Source: SLJK01 sp964567295
GTDB taxonomy: Bacteria; Bacillota; Dethiobacteria; DTU022; UBA8154
Length of the DNA: 64,000 bases
Direction of reading: 5' to 3'
Assembly (NCBI GenBank): GCA_964567295.1
Contig: CAZMLU010000003.1
Span: 4,928-68,927, forward strand
Below the pieces are notes generated by a model. The model saw only the letters and a list, made by a program, of their open reading frames with translations, searched no databases and was not told where the DNA came from. How positions within the stretch are numbered: the first letter of the stretch is position 1; each line of letters opens with the position of its first letter. The position numbers and the translations under genes are program-made. Of the stretch, positions 34,331-43,304 are shown one piece after another.

Positions 34331-34508
34331 TCCGGCTCGGAATCGACACCTCCTTATAAAATAGTCTTGCCTCTTTTTGAGGTCAGCTTAAGTGGCAGTA
34401 TGACTGCCTTTTCCTACCATACCATCTCAAACTAAAACCATATGCCCAATCCACCACTGAGCCTTTGCAAAAATCTTTTCCCCCGGCAATTTTCACCTCT
34501 GCTCTTTT

Positions 34509-35900
34509 TTAGTTATCCTCACCTTTAGCATCCTTATCTTCCTTATCTTCCTTATCTTCCTTATCTTCCTTATCTTCCTCGGCAGCCTCACTCACCTTCA
34601 GGGTGAGCCCTTCCTGGCCGATGACCTCCACCGTTTTCCCCTTGGGTATGGTATTGCCATCAGCACTGTAAGCCTTCCAAATCTCTCCGCGCATCTTTAC
34701 CGTTCCATAAGGAGCAATATTATCCACGACTTCCACAGTAGGTGCAGCCCTGAAAAACTCCCCTTTTTCTTTCCAGTTACGCCGGGAACGGATCAGGACG
34801 GTGACAATGAGAAAGCTGATAACGCTTACCGCCAGAGCAATACCTATGGCAGTGGCCATAAAGGAGCCGTACCAATCCATCTCCATGAGTGGTTCCTGGG
34901 GCAGTAATATAGATCCAATCAAGAGGCTCACTGCACCTCCTACCCCCAGGATCCCAAAGCCCCCGGTGAATATTTCGGTGGCTAAAAGGGCAAATCCCAA
35001 AACGATAAAGATAATGCCGGCCAAGTTTGTGTCAAACATTCCCAAGCCATAAATTCCCAAAAGCAGGGCTATGGCTCCCAGAGTCTCGGCTACAAAGGTA
35101 CCAGGCATGCCCAGGCCCAGGTATATACCCATACCTCCCACCATTAACAGGAGAAAAGCGATTTCAGGGTTACTAATATGATCCTGAAAACTTTCCTGCA
35201 GTGTCATTTCACTTTCCACCAGTGTAGCATCAGCTGTAGAAAGCTGGTAGGGTTCACCGTGCTTCTCCCCTTCCCATCCGTCCAATTCTTCCAGCAAGGC
35301 TGACATGTTCGGAGCCAGGACCTCGATCACATCTTTTTCCCCGGCCTCCCTGGCATCAAGGGTAAGATTCTCTGTCACAAAACGTTCCGCTATTTCAGGT
35401 GGGCGGCCTTGTTCACCGGCGATACTCCTCATATGGCCGGCAAAGAAATTAACGATTTTCTCATCGGCCTCGGCAGCGCCACCCGGAGACATGGCCGCGG
35501 GCATAGCCGCTCCAACAGTAGTTCCGGGCGCCATGGCCGCAATATCGGAACTGACCAAAATAAACGCGCCTGCAGAAGCCGCTATGGCACCCGAGGGAGC
35601 AACATGGACAATGATCGGGACAGGCGCCGTGCCAAAGGCACGGGCTAAATCCAGGGTAGCATCCAACAGTCCACCGGGAGTATCCATAACTATCACTACC
35701 GCCTGTACATTGTCAGGGTCAATAGCCTGGAGTTCTCTCTGTATATATGCAGACTGCCCCGCTGTAACCACTCCCTCTAACTTTATTACATGTATGTCGC
35801 GGGGGTTTTCGGGATTGTCTCCCTGGAGCGCATCTCCGCTTCCCGGGATGGAAAAAAATATAAAAGCACCTAAGAAAAAGAACACCAGTATACGCCGCAT
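34509..35900 (-). CDS. NfeD-type membrane-bound ClpP-class serine protease
   Basis: 463 residues from the ATG giving MRRILVFFFLGAF, with AGGA just upstream; a longer ORF start at 35984 would hide the signal peptide. Order: signal peptide; ClpP-like protease domain with VIVMDTPGGLLD and the nucleophile in APSGAIAASAGAFI; four or five membrane helices (about 240-370); NfeD beta-barrel domain (TVKMRGEIWKAYSADGNTI); and a repetitive acidic tail EDKEDKEDKEDKED. Family members with slipins cleave hydrophobic protein segments. The slipin gene follows after 227 nt, so the two are probably co-regulated. Confidence 0.92.
   Translation of the reverse strand: MRRILVFFFLGAFIFFSIPGSGDALQGDNPENPRDIHVIKLEGVVTAGQSAYIQRELQAIDPDNVQAVVIVMDTPGGLLDATLDLARAFGTAPVPIIVHVAPSGAIAASAGAFILVSSDIAAMAPGTTVGAAMPAAMSPGGAAEADEKIVNFFAGHMRSIAGEQGRPPEIAERFVTENLTLDAREAGEKDVIEVLAPNMSALLEELDGWEGEKHGEPYQLSTADATLVESEMTLQESFQDHISNPEIAFLLLMVGGMGIYLGLGMPGTFVAETLGAIALLLGIYGLGMFDTNLAGIIFIVLGFALLATEIFTGGFGILGVGGAVSLLIGSILLPQEPLMEMDWYGSFMATAIGIALAVSVISFLIVTVLIRSRRNWKEKGEFFRAAPTVEVVDNIAPYGTVKMRGEIWKAYSADGNTIPKGKTVEVIGQEGLTLKVSEAAEEDKEDKEDKEDKEDKDAKGEDN
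34530..34579. repeat. 9-bp tandem repeat in nfeD 3' end
   Basis: About five and a half copies of TCCTTATCT encode an in-frame (Glu-Asp-Lys)n tail. The unit is a multiple of three, so copy-number change would lengthen or shorten the tail without a frameshift. Confidence 0.85.
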
Positions 35901-36131
35901 TTTTTCCTGCAAAGTTAATCCTAAAGTCTCAGGCCTCGAGAGCGCGTTCGCAGAAAATTCTGCGAAAATGCACTTCATCAACATCTCTACGGGCCGAGGC
36001 CGGGCTATTTTAAACGGGTATATAATTCAGGGATAGACCCGGCTCCCGCAATTTCCCTGCTTAATATTACCACAATCTTTCATAATCTTTATACATTTTA
36101 TCATACTCTTGATTTTTTTTAAACCGTCGGG

Positions 36132-37043
36132 CTATTCTACCTGTAAATATTCTGCGGCGACCCACCCCGTAACTCCGCTTTCGGGGTTCCTTACTTCCCA
36201 CCAGGTGTGGCCATCCTTTTGCCTTTCATCATTATGGGTGTCGAGCACAATTAAAACCTCGCCCCTCCGAACACTTTCCACCACATCACCATCAGGCTTA
36301 TCACTGGAACCCGGGCTTCTCCGTATAGAAAGAGTGCTTCCTTCGCTTGTCGAAACCCTGGCTTCCTTTTCGTCCGCTACTTCAGGCATATCCCTGGCCT
36401 CTTCATCAGGCTCTTCTTCGGGTCTTTCCCTGGGCGTTTCCCTAGATGGCGTTGTTGTGATATTACTACCCTTATTGAAATCTCCCCGGACCATAAAAAT
36501 GGATTCAGACGAACAATAAATACCCCGCCCATCACCCAGTGGGGCAGCAATGAGATGGTCTCTTTGCACCGCTTTATCTTGGGACAGGTTTATACCTGCC
36601 GTAAGGTCTGCAAGACCGTTACCCTTAGGGCATTCTTCCGCCCTTGCTTTTCCCGCCCTTAAGATGAATTCGGTGCTTGCTTGTGGATCTGTGGGGAAAA
36701 TATAGTGACCTTCAGGCACCGTTACCACTTCAAAAGAAGAAGAAGGCAAATCCGCATCTTCCTCAGGTGGCCTTGGGCCCTCATCTCCGTTGCCTTCCGC
36801 CGGAAACTGTCTTTTTAGATCACTGGCCAGTGAATCCAGTTTCTCCTCCACCCAGCTGGCAGTTACCAGCGGATCGCCCTCTGAACCTGGAGCACTGGAA
36901 GGACTTGCCCCGGCAACCTGCCCCAGTAAAAAACCTGTCAACAAAAGTCCCGAGGCCAGAAGAGCGAAAAAACCCTTTCTTTTTCCCCAAAACCCACCTT
37001 TCCCTGCCGGCTCTTCCTTTTCTTTTTGTGCCTTAAGTCTCAT
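36132..37043 (-). CDS. Membrane-anchored bacterial SH3-domain protein
   Basis: 303 residues. A basic N-terminus is followed by one membrane helix (GFFALLASGLLLTGFLLGQV), so the rest is probably extracytoplasmic. There is a middle domain of unknown fold (residues about 100-190) with one cysteine pair (EECPK, IYCSS). A Pro/Glu/Arg-rich linker follows, then a C-terminal SH3b domain (GSTLSIRRSPGSSDK ... TWWEVRNPESGVTGWVAAEYL). SH3b domains usually bind cell-wall peptides. It lies alone between nfeD and a radical SAM gene. Exact role unknown. Confidence 0.78.
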   Translation of the reverse strand: MRLKAQKEKEEPAGKGGFWGKRKGFFALLASGLLLTGFLLGQVAGASPSSAPGSEGDPLVTASWVEEKLDSLASDLKRQFPAEGNGDEGPRPPEEDADLPSSSFEVVTVPEGHYIFPTDPQASTEFILRAGKARAEECPKGNGLADLTAGINLSQDKAVQRDHLIAAPLGDGRGIYCSSESIFMVRGDFNKGSNITTTPSRETPRERPEEEPDEEARDMPEVADEKEARVSTSEGSTLSIRRSPGSSDKPDGDVVESVRRGEVLIVLDTHNDERQKDGHTWWEVRNPESGVTGWVAAEYLQVE

Positions 37044-37100
37044 TTTTTCACCCCTTTTTCATGTTGTGGAAGTTTATCCTTTGGGCTTGCGCTGTATTAA

Positions 37101-38222
37101 TTACACATACTGTTTGATATACTCCCGCAGAAAATCAGCCTGATTTTGGCCTTTGTCCAGAAGTTGTTTGCGCAGCTCCTCCATCTGCTGAAAACGCCCT
37201 GAGTCCTCCATATCACCCATATAGCGATAATGACCCAACCTTCTGCCCAGCTGGAAATTGGCTCTTTTTCCATCCGGCATGCTCAAGTAACGGTCCACGA
37301 CCCCCAGCAGATAAGGTTTGTCATCGGGAAGCTGCCCCTCTACCTCTTCCAGGAGGTTCAGTATATGGTCACTGATCATGTAGCTGTTGCATTCCAGGTT
37401 CTCCAGGAAGAGTTTCTGTTCACGGGCCAGGCCGTCATCGTCCTGCATCTGGAACTCACCTTCATCGATTTTTTCCTGCAGTGGAATGCCCTTTCTCACG
37501 GCAAGGGTGCGTATTCGAATAAAATGGGGATCTATTTTGCTTAGAACGTTGGCAGTATCGCGAGCATGTTCTTGCCACAGCTTCTGCCCACCCAGACCCA
37601 TGAGAATATACTCACTGAGACTGAGACCGGCTTCCTTCACCAACAAGCCCGCATGCACCTGCTCCTCGCTGGTAATACCTTTCTTCATATACTCCAGCAG
37701 GGGGTCGTGCCCGGTCTCCATCCCGATATGAACCCTGGTAAGTCCAGCTTCTTTCAGCATCTCCAGCTGGGAAACGCTGCGCTTACTGATAGTTTTTGAG
37801 CGAGCATAAGTAGTTATACGCTCCACCTGGGGGAACTGTTCTTTCAAAAAAGATATGGACTCGGCCAACTGTTCAGGGTCCATAATCATACTGTCGGCAT
37901 CCTGCAGGAATACATTTCTGCCGCCTCTATGCAACCAAAAGGCAATTTGCAGCAGATCAGGCTCATTACGGTATACGTTTTCCAAAACCATGCGGTTAAC
38001 CTCATTGTAACCCATCTTGCCTGCATAAGAGTACACTTTTTCTGCTGCTTCTTTCATGGAAAGAATATCTTTTTTTATCTCTTCCACTGTCCTCCTGGAA
38101 AACTTTCTCTTTTTATAGACCGGGCAAAAAAGACATTTATTCCAGGGGCAATTGCGGTTAACTCTTATGAACAGGCTCTCCGCCTCGCTGGGAGGCCGTA
38201 TAGGTCCCGTTTCAAAATTCAT
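37101..38222 (-). CDS. Radical SAM protein with CX4CX2C cluster motif
   Basis: 373 residues. The cluster motif is NCPWNKCLFCPVYK, that is CX4CX2C instead of the usual CX3CX2C. It is close to the N-terminus, as in the COG1032-like CPWN-type radical SAM group. Further SAM-contact regions are FLQDADSMIMDPEQL, YARSKTISKRS, RVHIGMETGHDPLLEYMKKG and EYILMGLGGQKLW. A C-terminal helical part completes the protein. There is no B12-binding domain. The ATG follows GGAGG. The neighbours give no clue; the reaction is unknown. Confidence 0.85.
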   Translation of the reverse strand: MNFETGPIRPPSEAESLFIRVNRNCPWNKCLFCPVYKKRKFSRRTVEEIKKDILSMKEAAEKVYSYAGKMGYNEVNRMVLENVYRNEPDLLQIAFWLHRGGRNVFLQDADSMIMDPEQLAESISFLKEQFPQVERITTYARSKTISKRSVSQLEMLKEAGLTRVHIGMETGHDPLLEYMKKGITSEEQVHAGLLVKEAGLSLSEYILMGLGGQKLWQEHARDTANVLSKIDPHFIRIRTLAVRKGIPLQEKIDEGEFQMQDDDGLAREQKLFLENLECNSYMISDHILNLLEEVEGQLPDDKPYLLGVVDRYLSMPDGKRANFQLGRRLGHYRYMGDMEDSGRFQQMEELRKQLLDKGQNQADFLREYIKQYV

Positions 38223-38332
38223 ACAGTAACACCTCCGTATTAACTTATTCTGCGTTTTTCTCTCCTCGCATTTGCGGAAAGAATTCTATCCGTGCTATAA
38301 TTACTTCAAAGCTGAAAGGAGCCAAACGCTGG

Positions 38333-38977
38333 ATGAAAGAACAAGAACCCCGTTTCGATCTGTTGCGGCAGCGCATGGTCGATGAACAACTGATCCCGCG
38401 TGGTATTAAAAACCAACGCGTGTTGGAAGCTTTTCGTAAGGTGCCCCGTCATATGTTACTGGACTCCACCCATCAACACCAGGCTTATCGTGATCATCCC
38501 ATTCCTATCGGCTTGGACCAGACCATTTCCCAACCCTACATCGTAGCCCTAATGACTGAAGCATTGGGCCTCGAGGGAGAGGAAAGAGTGCTGGAGATAG
38601 GAACAGGATCAGGTTACCAGGCCGCTATCCTGGCCGAGCTTGCTGCCCAAGTATTCACCGTCGAACGCCACGAGCAACTTTTAAAACATGCTTCGGAAAT
38701 TCTAAAAGAAATGGGCTATAATAATATTTACTTCAAAGTAAGCGACGGCACCAAAGGTTGGCCCGAAAAAAGCCCTTTCCAAGGTATTCTGGTTACCGCT
38801 GCCTCTCCTGAAATTCCCCCATCACTGTTAGAGCAGCTTTCCCCCGAAGGGAAATTGGTCATTCCCATGGGGAACTCCTGGATGCAGGAACTGCTCCTGA
38901 TCACCAGGGACGAAGAGGGTTACCGTAAAGAGAATCTGGGCGGCTGCCGTTTCGTCCCTCTGGTTGGGGATGAGTAA
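38333..38977 (+). CDS. pcm: Protein-L-isoaspartate O-methyltransferase
   Basis: 214 residues. Family motifs: RVLEAFRKVPRHMLL, AYRDHPIPIGLDQTISQPYIVALM, the SAM-binding loop VLEIGTGSGYQAAILAEL, VERHEQLLKHA, and the C-terminal QLSPEGKLVIPMG. It methylates isoaspartyl residues in aged proteins so that they can be repaired, acting in the cytoplasm. It stands alone on the plus strand, divergent from the radical SAM gene and convergent with the homocysteine operon. Confidence 0.93.
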   Translation: MKEQEPRFDLLRQRMVDEQLIPRGIKNQRVLEAFRKVPRHMLLDSTHQHQAYRDHPIPIGLDQTISQPYIVALMTEALGLEGEERVLEIGTGSGYQAAILAELAAQVFTVERHEQLLKHASEILKEMGYNNIYFKVSDGTKGWPEKSPFQGILVTAASPEIPPSLLEQLSPEGKLVIPMGNSWMQELLLITRDEEGYRKENLGGCRFVPLVGDE

Positions 38978-39081
38978 CAATCCCGGAAGTCGTGAAACAA
39001 CCCTAGGCAAGGGACACCTTCAGCAAACTCAAGGTAAGCCCCACTAACCGTTCTTTCTGTTGTACGCCAACCAAGGGCTTT

Positions 39082-39822
39082 TTAAGCCTGCTCCAACTGA
39101 ATATCCCCCCAGGCAGCCATTTTATCACCCAATATGGCCAAAGCACCACTTACCTCCGGCATGATCTTAGCCATTTCCAAAGATTTTTCAAGGTCGCCTT
39201 CCCGTTGTATAATATTGGCTGTAGCGGTAGCTACAGCATCGGCCAGCAGAGCATCGGAGGCCACGATAATAGCTGCATCTGCGCGCCCCTGGCTGTAGGA
39301 AGGGCCCACTGACCCGGAGGAGGTACAGATTCCCCGCGGTTCAGATCGAGGCTCCAGGATAAGGGATAACCGCCCGCTAAAAAGCGATTTCCCTGCAAAA
39401 ACACCTACTTTCAGGGAGTGATAGGAATAGTAAAATATATCGCCCCCGTTTTCCACAATTACCTGCCTTGACCTTTGCAACAACCATTTCCCTGTCCACT
39501 GGGCAAATGCCCCGGCCACAGAAGCCATAGGCCCTACACCTGCCCTGTTCCCCGCCCGGGCCATCTCCCGGGCCAGCGGAGGAGCATTCTGGTCTGCCAG
39601 GAAAGGGGACATGCTCTCTGCAAAGTGAGGGGTATGCCCGATATATTTCTCCAAGCAACGCCTCTGTTCCCAAACAAACTGTTCAATTTCTTGAAGCAGT
39701 TCTTCCCGAAAAAACTCCTCTTCTAAGGCGATCCAAAGATCCGTTTCTTTTACGCTGACCTGAAAAGAAGTCATACCTGCAGGGCAAAGACCGTCGCGGT
39801 AGAATCGTTTAGAGTAGACCAT
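39082..39822 (-). CDS. UPF0280 / ApbE-like protein (COG2122), homocysteine-synthesis associated
   Basis: 246 residues from the ATG at 39822; the stretch before it overlaps the ferredoxin gene. GGAGG lies 13 nt upstream. Recognised as UPF0280 by HTPHFAESMSPFLAD, GVGPMASVAGAFAQWTGKWLL, VENGGDIFY and GICTSSGSVGPSYSQGRADAA; the last motifs resemble the flavin-transferase ApbE. In methanogens this family was linked to a DUF39 plus NIL-ferredoxin route that makes homocysteine from aspartate semialdehyde and sulfide. Here the three genes form one operon, which supports that assignment. Confidence 0.88.
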   Translation of the reverse strand: MVYSKRFYRDGLCPAGMTSFQVSVKETDLWIALEEEFFREELLQEIEQFVWEQRRCLEKYIGHTPHFAESMSPFLADQNAPPLAREMARAGNRAGVGPMASVAGAFAQWTGKWLLQRSRQVIVENGGDIFYYSYHSLKVGVFAGKSLFSGRLSLILEPRSEPRGICTSSGSVGPSYSQGRADAAIIVASDALLADAVATATANIIQREGDLEKSLEMAKIMPEVSGALAILGDKMAAWGDIQLEQA

Positions 39823-39824
39823 GT

Positions 39825-40232
39825 TCAGAAACGGACCTCCATGGCCCTGGAAGGGCAAGCCTTGATACAGTATTCACAGGCAACACATCTATCATTTAAA
39901 AATTTTACCTTCATTTCCGGGCGTTCCATAACCAGGGCACCAGAGGGGCAGATAACGGTACAGGCACCGCATTGGGTACAGCGTTCTTCCACCCAGACAA
40001 TCTCCTGCTCCAGGGGAAACACCTTAACTCCGCGGGACTGTAAAAATTCTAAACCCTCCTGGAAATCTTCTTTTTCACCGCTCAGCTCTATCACTGCACG
40101 GCCTTCCTTACGGGGATTGATATCAGCCCGTATTATATTGACCATAAGATTGTAATCTTTAATCAGGTAATAAGTAAAAGGGTCTTCAGTTACTGCGGCC
40201 GGGAAATAAAGCACGAATTTTTGCCTCAACAT
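39825..40232 (-). CDS. NIL-domain 4Fe-4S ferredoxin, homocysteine-synthesis partner
   Basis: 135 residues. An N-terminal NIL domain covers residues about 1-75 (FVLYFPAAVTEDPFTYYLI; FQEGLEFLQSRGVKVFPL). A two-cluster ferredoxin follows (CTQCGACTVICPSGAL; CVACEYCIKACPSRAM), with all eight Cys present. In Methanosarcina the equivalent protein works with the DUF39 enzyme as an L-aspartate-semialdehyde sulfurtransferase system, probably handling electrons or sulfur. It lies between DUF39 (78-nt gap) and UPF0280 (2-nt gap). Confidence 0.9.
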   Translation of the reverse strand: MLRQKFVLYFPAAVTEDPFTYYLIKDYNLMVNIIRADINPRKEGRAVIELSGEKEDFQEGLEFLQSRGVKVFPLEQEIVWVEERCTQCGACTVICPSGALVMERPEMKVKFLNDRCVACEYCIKACPSRAMEVRF

Positions 40233-40310
40233 CTACACCCCCAACGCTATTAAAATATATTCCCCTCAGAGCATTTCTTACTCAGCTCGGCTTCATTTCT
40301 TCGTTCTATT

Positions 40311-41480
40311 TCAAATATCGTTCATAGGACCCGGAAGCGAAAAGACCGGTTCTGTAAGCAGAAAGGCCCCTTTTTGAATCTTCTCCTTCAATATCTCAGC
40401 AATTTGCTTGGCTCTGGAGTAGCTGGAAAGGGGGGCAGTAGGTACAAATTTGCCATTTACACTAATCTCTCCGCTTTTCAGCTGAGCATAACTGACCTGC
40501 CCTAACACTTCCCCCAGGCCCTGAGGATAAGATTCGCTGTAATCCATGACAGGTGCAAACAATTCTTCATCGCTCACAGAAGTATATTTTAACATATCTT
40601 CATCCAGGATAGGAATAGGTATACCAATCCCTACCATTAGGGAAACACCGTAACCCAGAAAACTCACCCCCCTGAGCCATTTGGAGGACATCCCCTTCAA
40701 ATCACCGATAACGGCCATAGTGCCGGCAGGGGTTACCGGAGCACCGTTTCCAGCTCGAGGGGCTCCGGGAACATGTTGGGTGCCATGCCAACTCACGTAA
40801 CCTTCACCCCCGCCAAGGAATATGCGGGTACCCATTCCGATAGTTCGGTAATAAGGGTCATTAAAAAGAGGGGAAAGCTGCCCGGAGGTGCTGTAGTTAG
40901 CATTCCCCAGACCTGGCTTGAGAATACCCATATAAGTATAGAGGGTGCGGTCGGAAAGATTTACACCCACATTGTAGTTTTGGTAGGCATTGCGGGGATT
41001 AAAAAGAAAAGCCTGGGGAAAATCTTCTAACCGCACTACTTTGTCCAGTTTTCGGCGCGGATAACAGTCGGTCCCGTGGGCTGTTGCCTCCAGAACAACC
41101 TCTTTGCCCGCTACCAATTCCTCGAGAACATGCCCTCCCCCGTAGCTAAATTCCCCGGGGAAAGTTTTATTAGCAGAATCCGTATCGGGTATTTGCGTGG
41201 CTCCAAGGTATGCATCTACCGCTGCTATGCCGGTATAAGCCTCCACATTATTCATATATACGCGGCTCATTTTCATGCGCGGCTTAGAATGACCCAGATT
41301 GAAGAAGGCCCCCGAAGAACACATGGGCCCAAAAGTGCCTGTCGTAACCACATCTACTGTGGCTGCAGTCTCCTCAAGACCTTGTTCTTTGACCATGGGG
41401 ATCACTTCTTCGGCCGTCACCACGACCGCCTCGCCAGCTTTTATCCTCTCATTTATCTCAGCATAGGTTTTTTTTACCAA
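40311..41480 (-). CDS. DUF39 L-aspartate-semialdehyde sulfurtransferase (homocysteine biosynthesis)
   Basis: 389 residues; TTG start 9 nt after GAGGAGG. It is the full-length DUF39 (COG1900) domain without the C-terminal CBS pair found in some archaeal forms. Recognisable regions are TYAEINERIKAGEAVVVTAEE, VDVVTTGTFGPMCSSGAFFN with a candidate catalytic Cys, HGTDCYPRRK with a second conserved-looking Cys, and GVSFLGYGVSLMVGIGIPIPI. It is thought to convert aspartate semialdehyde and a sulfur donor to homocysteine. It is first in the operon behind a near-consensus promoter. metK lies 7-8 kb away. Confidence 0.9.
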   Translation of the reverse strand: MVKKTYAEINERIKAGEAVVVTAEEVIPMVKEQGLEETAATVDVVTTGTFGPMCSSGAFFNLGHSKPRMKMSRVYMNNVEAYTGIAAVDAYLGATQIPDTDSANKTFPGEFSYGGGHVLEELVAGKEVVLEATAHGTDCYPRRKLDKVVRLEDFPQAFLFNPRNAYQNYNVGVNLSDRTLYTYMGILKPGLGNANYSTSGQLSPLFNDPYYRTIGMGTRIFLGGGEGYVSWHGTQHVPGAPRAGNGAPVTPAGTMAVIGDLKGMSSKWLRGVSFLGYGVSLMVGIGIPIPILDEDMLKYTSVSDEELFAPVMDYSESYPQGLGEVLGQVSYAQLKSGEISVNGKFVPTAPLSSYSRAKQIAEILKEKIQKGAFLLTEPVFSLPGPMNDI

Positions 41481-41548
41481 AAAAGGGTACCTCCTCTATT
41501 GATTATACGTTATAATAGGGAAAACGTTTCCGCACGCGACTTATAGAA

Positions 41549-41577
41549 ATCATACCTTTCCTGGAAGGTAGTGTCAA
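41549..41577 (-). promoter_or_regulatory. Near-consensus sigma-A promoter of homocysteine operon
   Basis: On the minus strand TTGACA, a 17-nt spacer and TATGAT, about 70 nt upstream of the DUF39 start. The leader between has no clear riboswitch. Confidence 0.75.
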
Positions 41578-41680
41578 GGGAGGCGGGGCAGGATTACCAT
41601 AATTAGCAAATTTGAATTTTTACCGGAAGCGTAGGTTTACCAGACAAACACCCCAAAAAATACAACTGGAGGTTGATAAC

Positions 41681-42145
41681 ATCAATATTCGGAGCATTAC
41701 CTTATCGGGAATCATTGCAGCTTTATACGTATCTATAACCTTTTTGCTTTCCGCCATAAGTTTCGGCCCTGTACAGGTCCGGGTCGCCGAAGGTCTCACT
41801 CTTTTACCGATACTCTTCCCGGAAGCTATTATGGGTCTTTTCCTGGGTTGCCTCCTGGCCAATATCCTTGGACCCTGGGGAGCTGTGGATATAGTTTTCG
41901 GTAGTCTTACCACTCTGCTTGCTGCCTTGGTGACTTACCGCTTCCGGCACAGCTATATAGCCTACCTCAGTCCTATTATTCTAAATGCCTTTATAGTCAG
42001 TCTCTACCTCTACGCCTTTTTCCGCATTCCCTACTGGCCCACCGTGTTGACTATTGGATTGGGACAGAGCATAGCAGTATTAGGGGTGGGGCTGCCTCTT
42101 ATACGTCTGTTAAAGGCCAAAGGCAAACCGCGGAATTTTTCCTAA
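41681..42145 (+). CDS. queT: QueT-type queuosine-precursor transporter (ATC start proposed)
   Basis: 154-residue membrane protein with five helices, of the QueT (DUF988) ECF substrate-binding family: LSGIIAALYVSITFLLSAI, FGPVQVRVAEGLTLLPILFP and NILGPWGAVDIVFGSL. It probably imports preQ1 or preQ0. Homologues begin about where INIRSITLSG lies. A perfect GGAGG (41668-41672) stands 8 nt before an in-frame ATC at 41681, and no ATG/GTG/TTG is nearby. The only conventional start, TTG at 41612, has no ribosome site and would add 23 basic residues. I therefore propose an ATC start, with moderate certainty. No preQ1 riboswitch was recognised. Confidence 0.8.
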   Translation: MNIRSITLSGIIAALYVSITFLLSAISFGPVQVRVAEGLTLLPILFPEAIMGLFLGCLLANILGPWGAVDIVFGSLTTLLAALVTYRFRHSYIAYLSPIILNAFIVSLYLYAFFRIPYWPTVLTIGLGQSIAVLGVGLPLIRLLKAKGKPRNFS

Positions 42146-42172
42146 AGACAGCAAACAAGTCCCTGAACAAAA

Positions 42173-42200
42173 AAAATCCCGTTTTTTAAAACGGAATTTT
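42173..42200. terminator. Bidirectional terminator between queT and veg
   Basis: AAAATCCCGTTTT and AAAACGGAATTTT form a 12-bp stem with one mismatch, flanked by A/T runs, between convergent genes. Confidence 0.7.
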
Positions 42201-42304
42201 AGAACTTAAACACCTTCTATACCACTACTCCAGCAAGAAATGAAAGATTGTACATTACGGTAAAGTATATCTCAATTTGATCTGTGCAACACCTTACTTA
42301 CCGG

Positions 42305-42577
42305 TTATCTGCCACAAAGAGCAATTTTTTCATGGTCCGTGCCGAAAAGGCTTAGCTCTACGGTTTCGGTGAGAACATCGGCATAAGTAAACGAAAGTCT
42401 CTGGTTGTAGTTTTCTTCATCTACACGTACTACAAAAATTGAAGGGTAAGTCCTCTCCAACACCCCTACCTTTTCATAGGTCTTGCGCCGTCCCCGGTTT
42501 GCCCGCAATTTTATTCTCTCACCCACGTAAGATTCCAATTCTTTACGGATCATTCCCAGGGAATTCGTTACCGCCAT
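42305..42577 (-). CDS. veg: Veg family protein
   Basis: 90 residues, the usual Veg length. Signatures: RKELESYVGERIKLRANRGR, KTYEKVGVLERTYPSIFVV and LSFTYADVLTETVELS. Veg is an SH3-like barrel protein conserved in Firmicutes; in B. subtilis it promotes biofilm formation and is very highly transcribed. Its place downstream of ksgA is the usual one in this phylum and is strong evidence of Firmicutes ancestry. Confidence 0.95.
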   Translation of the reverse strand: MAVTNSLGMIRKELESYVGERIKLRANRGRRKTYEKVGVLERTYPSIFVVRVDEENYNQRLSFTYADVLTETVELSLFGTDHEKIALCGR

Positions 42578-42733
42578 TTTTACATCACCTCAACATAAAT
42601 ATAACACATAGAGGGTAATATGTCAACAAAAGAAAGGATTCTATCACTTCCCCTATTCATTGTCAAGGTTTTCGCTCAAAATTTTACTGGAAAGCCGGCT
42701 ATAATTTTTTCTTGGTTGTGAGAACCGTATTTA

Positions 42734-43210
42734 TCATTTAGTGTACTTATCGGCCACCTTGGTAGCTCCATAGGAGTCAGGTTTTATCCTGGCATCAAAT
42801 CCGCTCCCGATAACCATTCCCACAACCTCCCTGATTAGTCCCTTGGTATCACCTTTTTCACCCACATCCATATGTATTTCTACATTAAGATCGGCATGCC
42901 CGTTTTCAGCCAACAGGGCTGCGAATCGGCCGGCTACATCCAGGCTCATGGAAGTTTCGTAAAATATACGCTGCCTAAGGCTTTCCAGATGCTTTTGCCT
43001 TTCACGGTGGAAAAAATAGCGCCCTCCCTTGCCCACACGGTGAACAATTATGGCAGTAACAAAAACCACATCCTCGTCTAATCGGGTTTGCGAATCCGTA
43101 CCGATGATGAGCTTGTAATTTTCCTTAGGCTTTTCCATAACGTAGGAAATAACTTCAATAAAAGTCTCTTCTAATGTCATTCTACCTTTAGTAGGGCTGT
43201 GGAAAAACAT
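42734..43210 (-). CDS. ykuK: YkuK-family (DUF458) RNase H-like protein
   Basis: 158 residues from the ATG giving MFFHSPTKGRMT, after GAAGGA; a longer start at 43258 is less likely. It is a single DUF458 domain: YKLIIGTDSQTRLDEDVVFV, VHRVGKGGRYFFHRER and EIHMDVGEKGDTKGLIREVVG. The acidic residues in GTDSQ and HMDVG suggest an RNase H-like fold. Function unknown. It lies between ksgA (95-nt gap) and veg. Confidence 0.88.
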   Translation of the reverse strand: MFFHSPTKGRMTLEETFIEVISYVMEKPKENYKLIIGTDSQTRLDEDVVFVTAIIVHRVGKGGRYFFHRERQKHLESLRQRIFYETSMSLDVAGRFAALLAENGHADLNVEIHMDVGEKGDTKGLIREVVGMVIGSGFDARIKPDSYGATKVADKYTK

Positions 43211-43304
43211 GTTTATGTCCTTCTTTCTAAACTTATCCTCCCCTTTTGCCCTTCTCATAAACGAGAAATGAACGACAAATGAGCGACAAAAAGGACAAAT
43301 ATCC

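Noticed and set aside
41481..41680. preQ1 riboswitch before queT
   Set aside because: Searched by eye for preQ1-I/II cores; no matching pseudoknot elements found.
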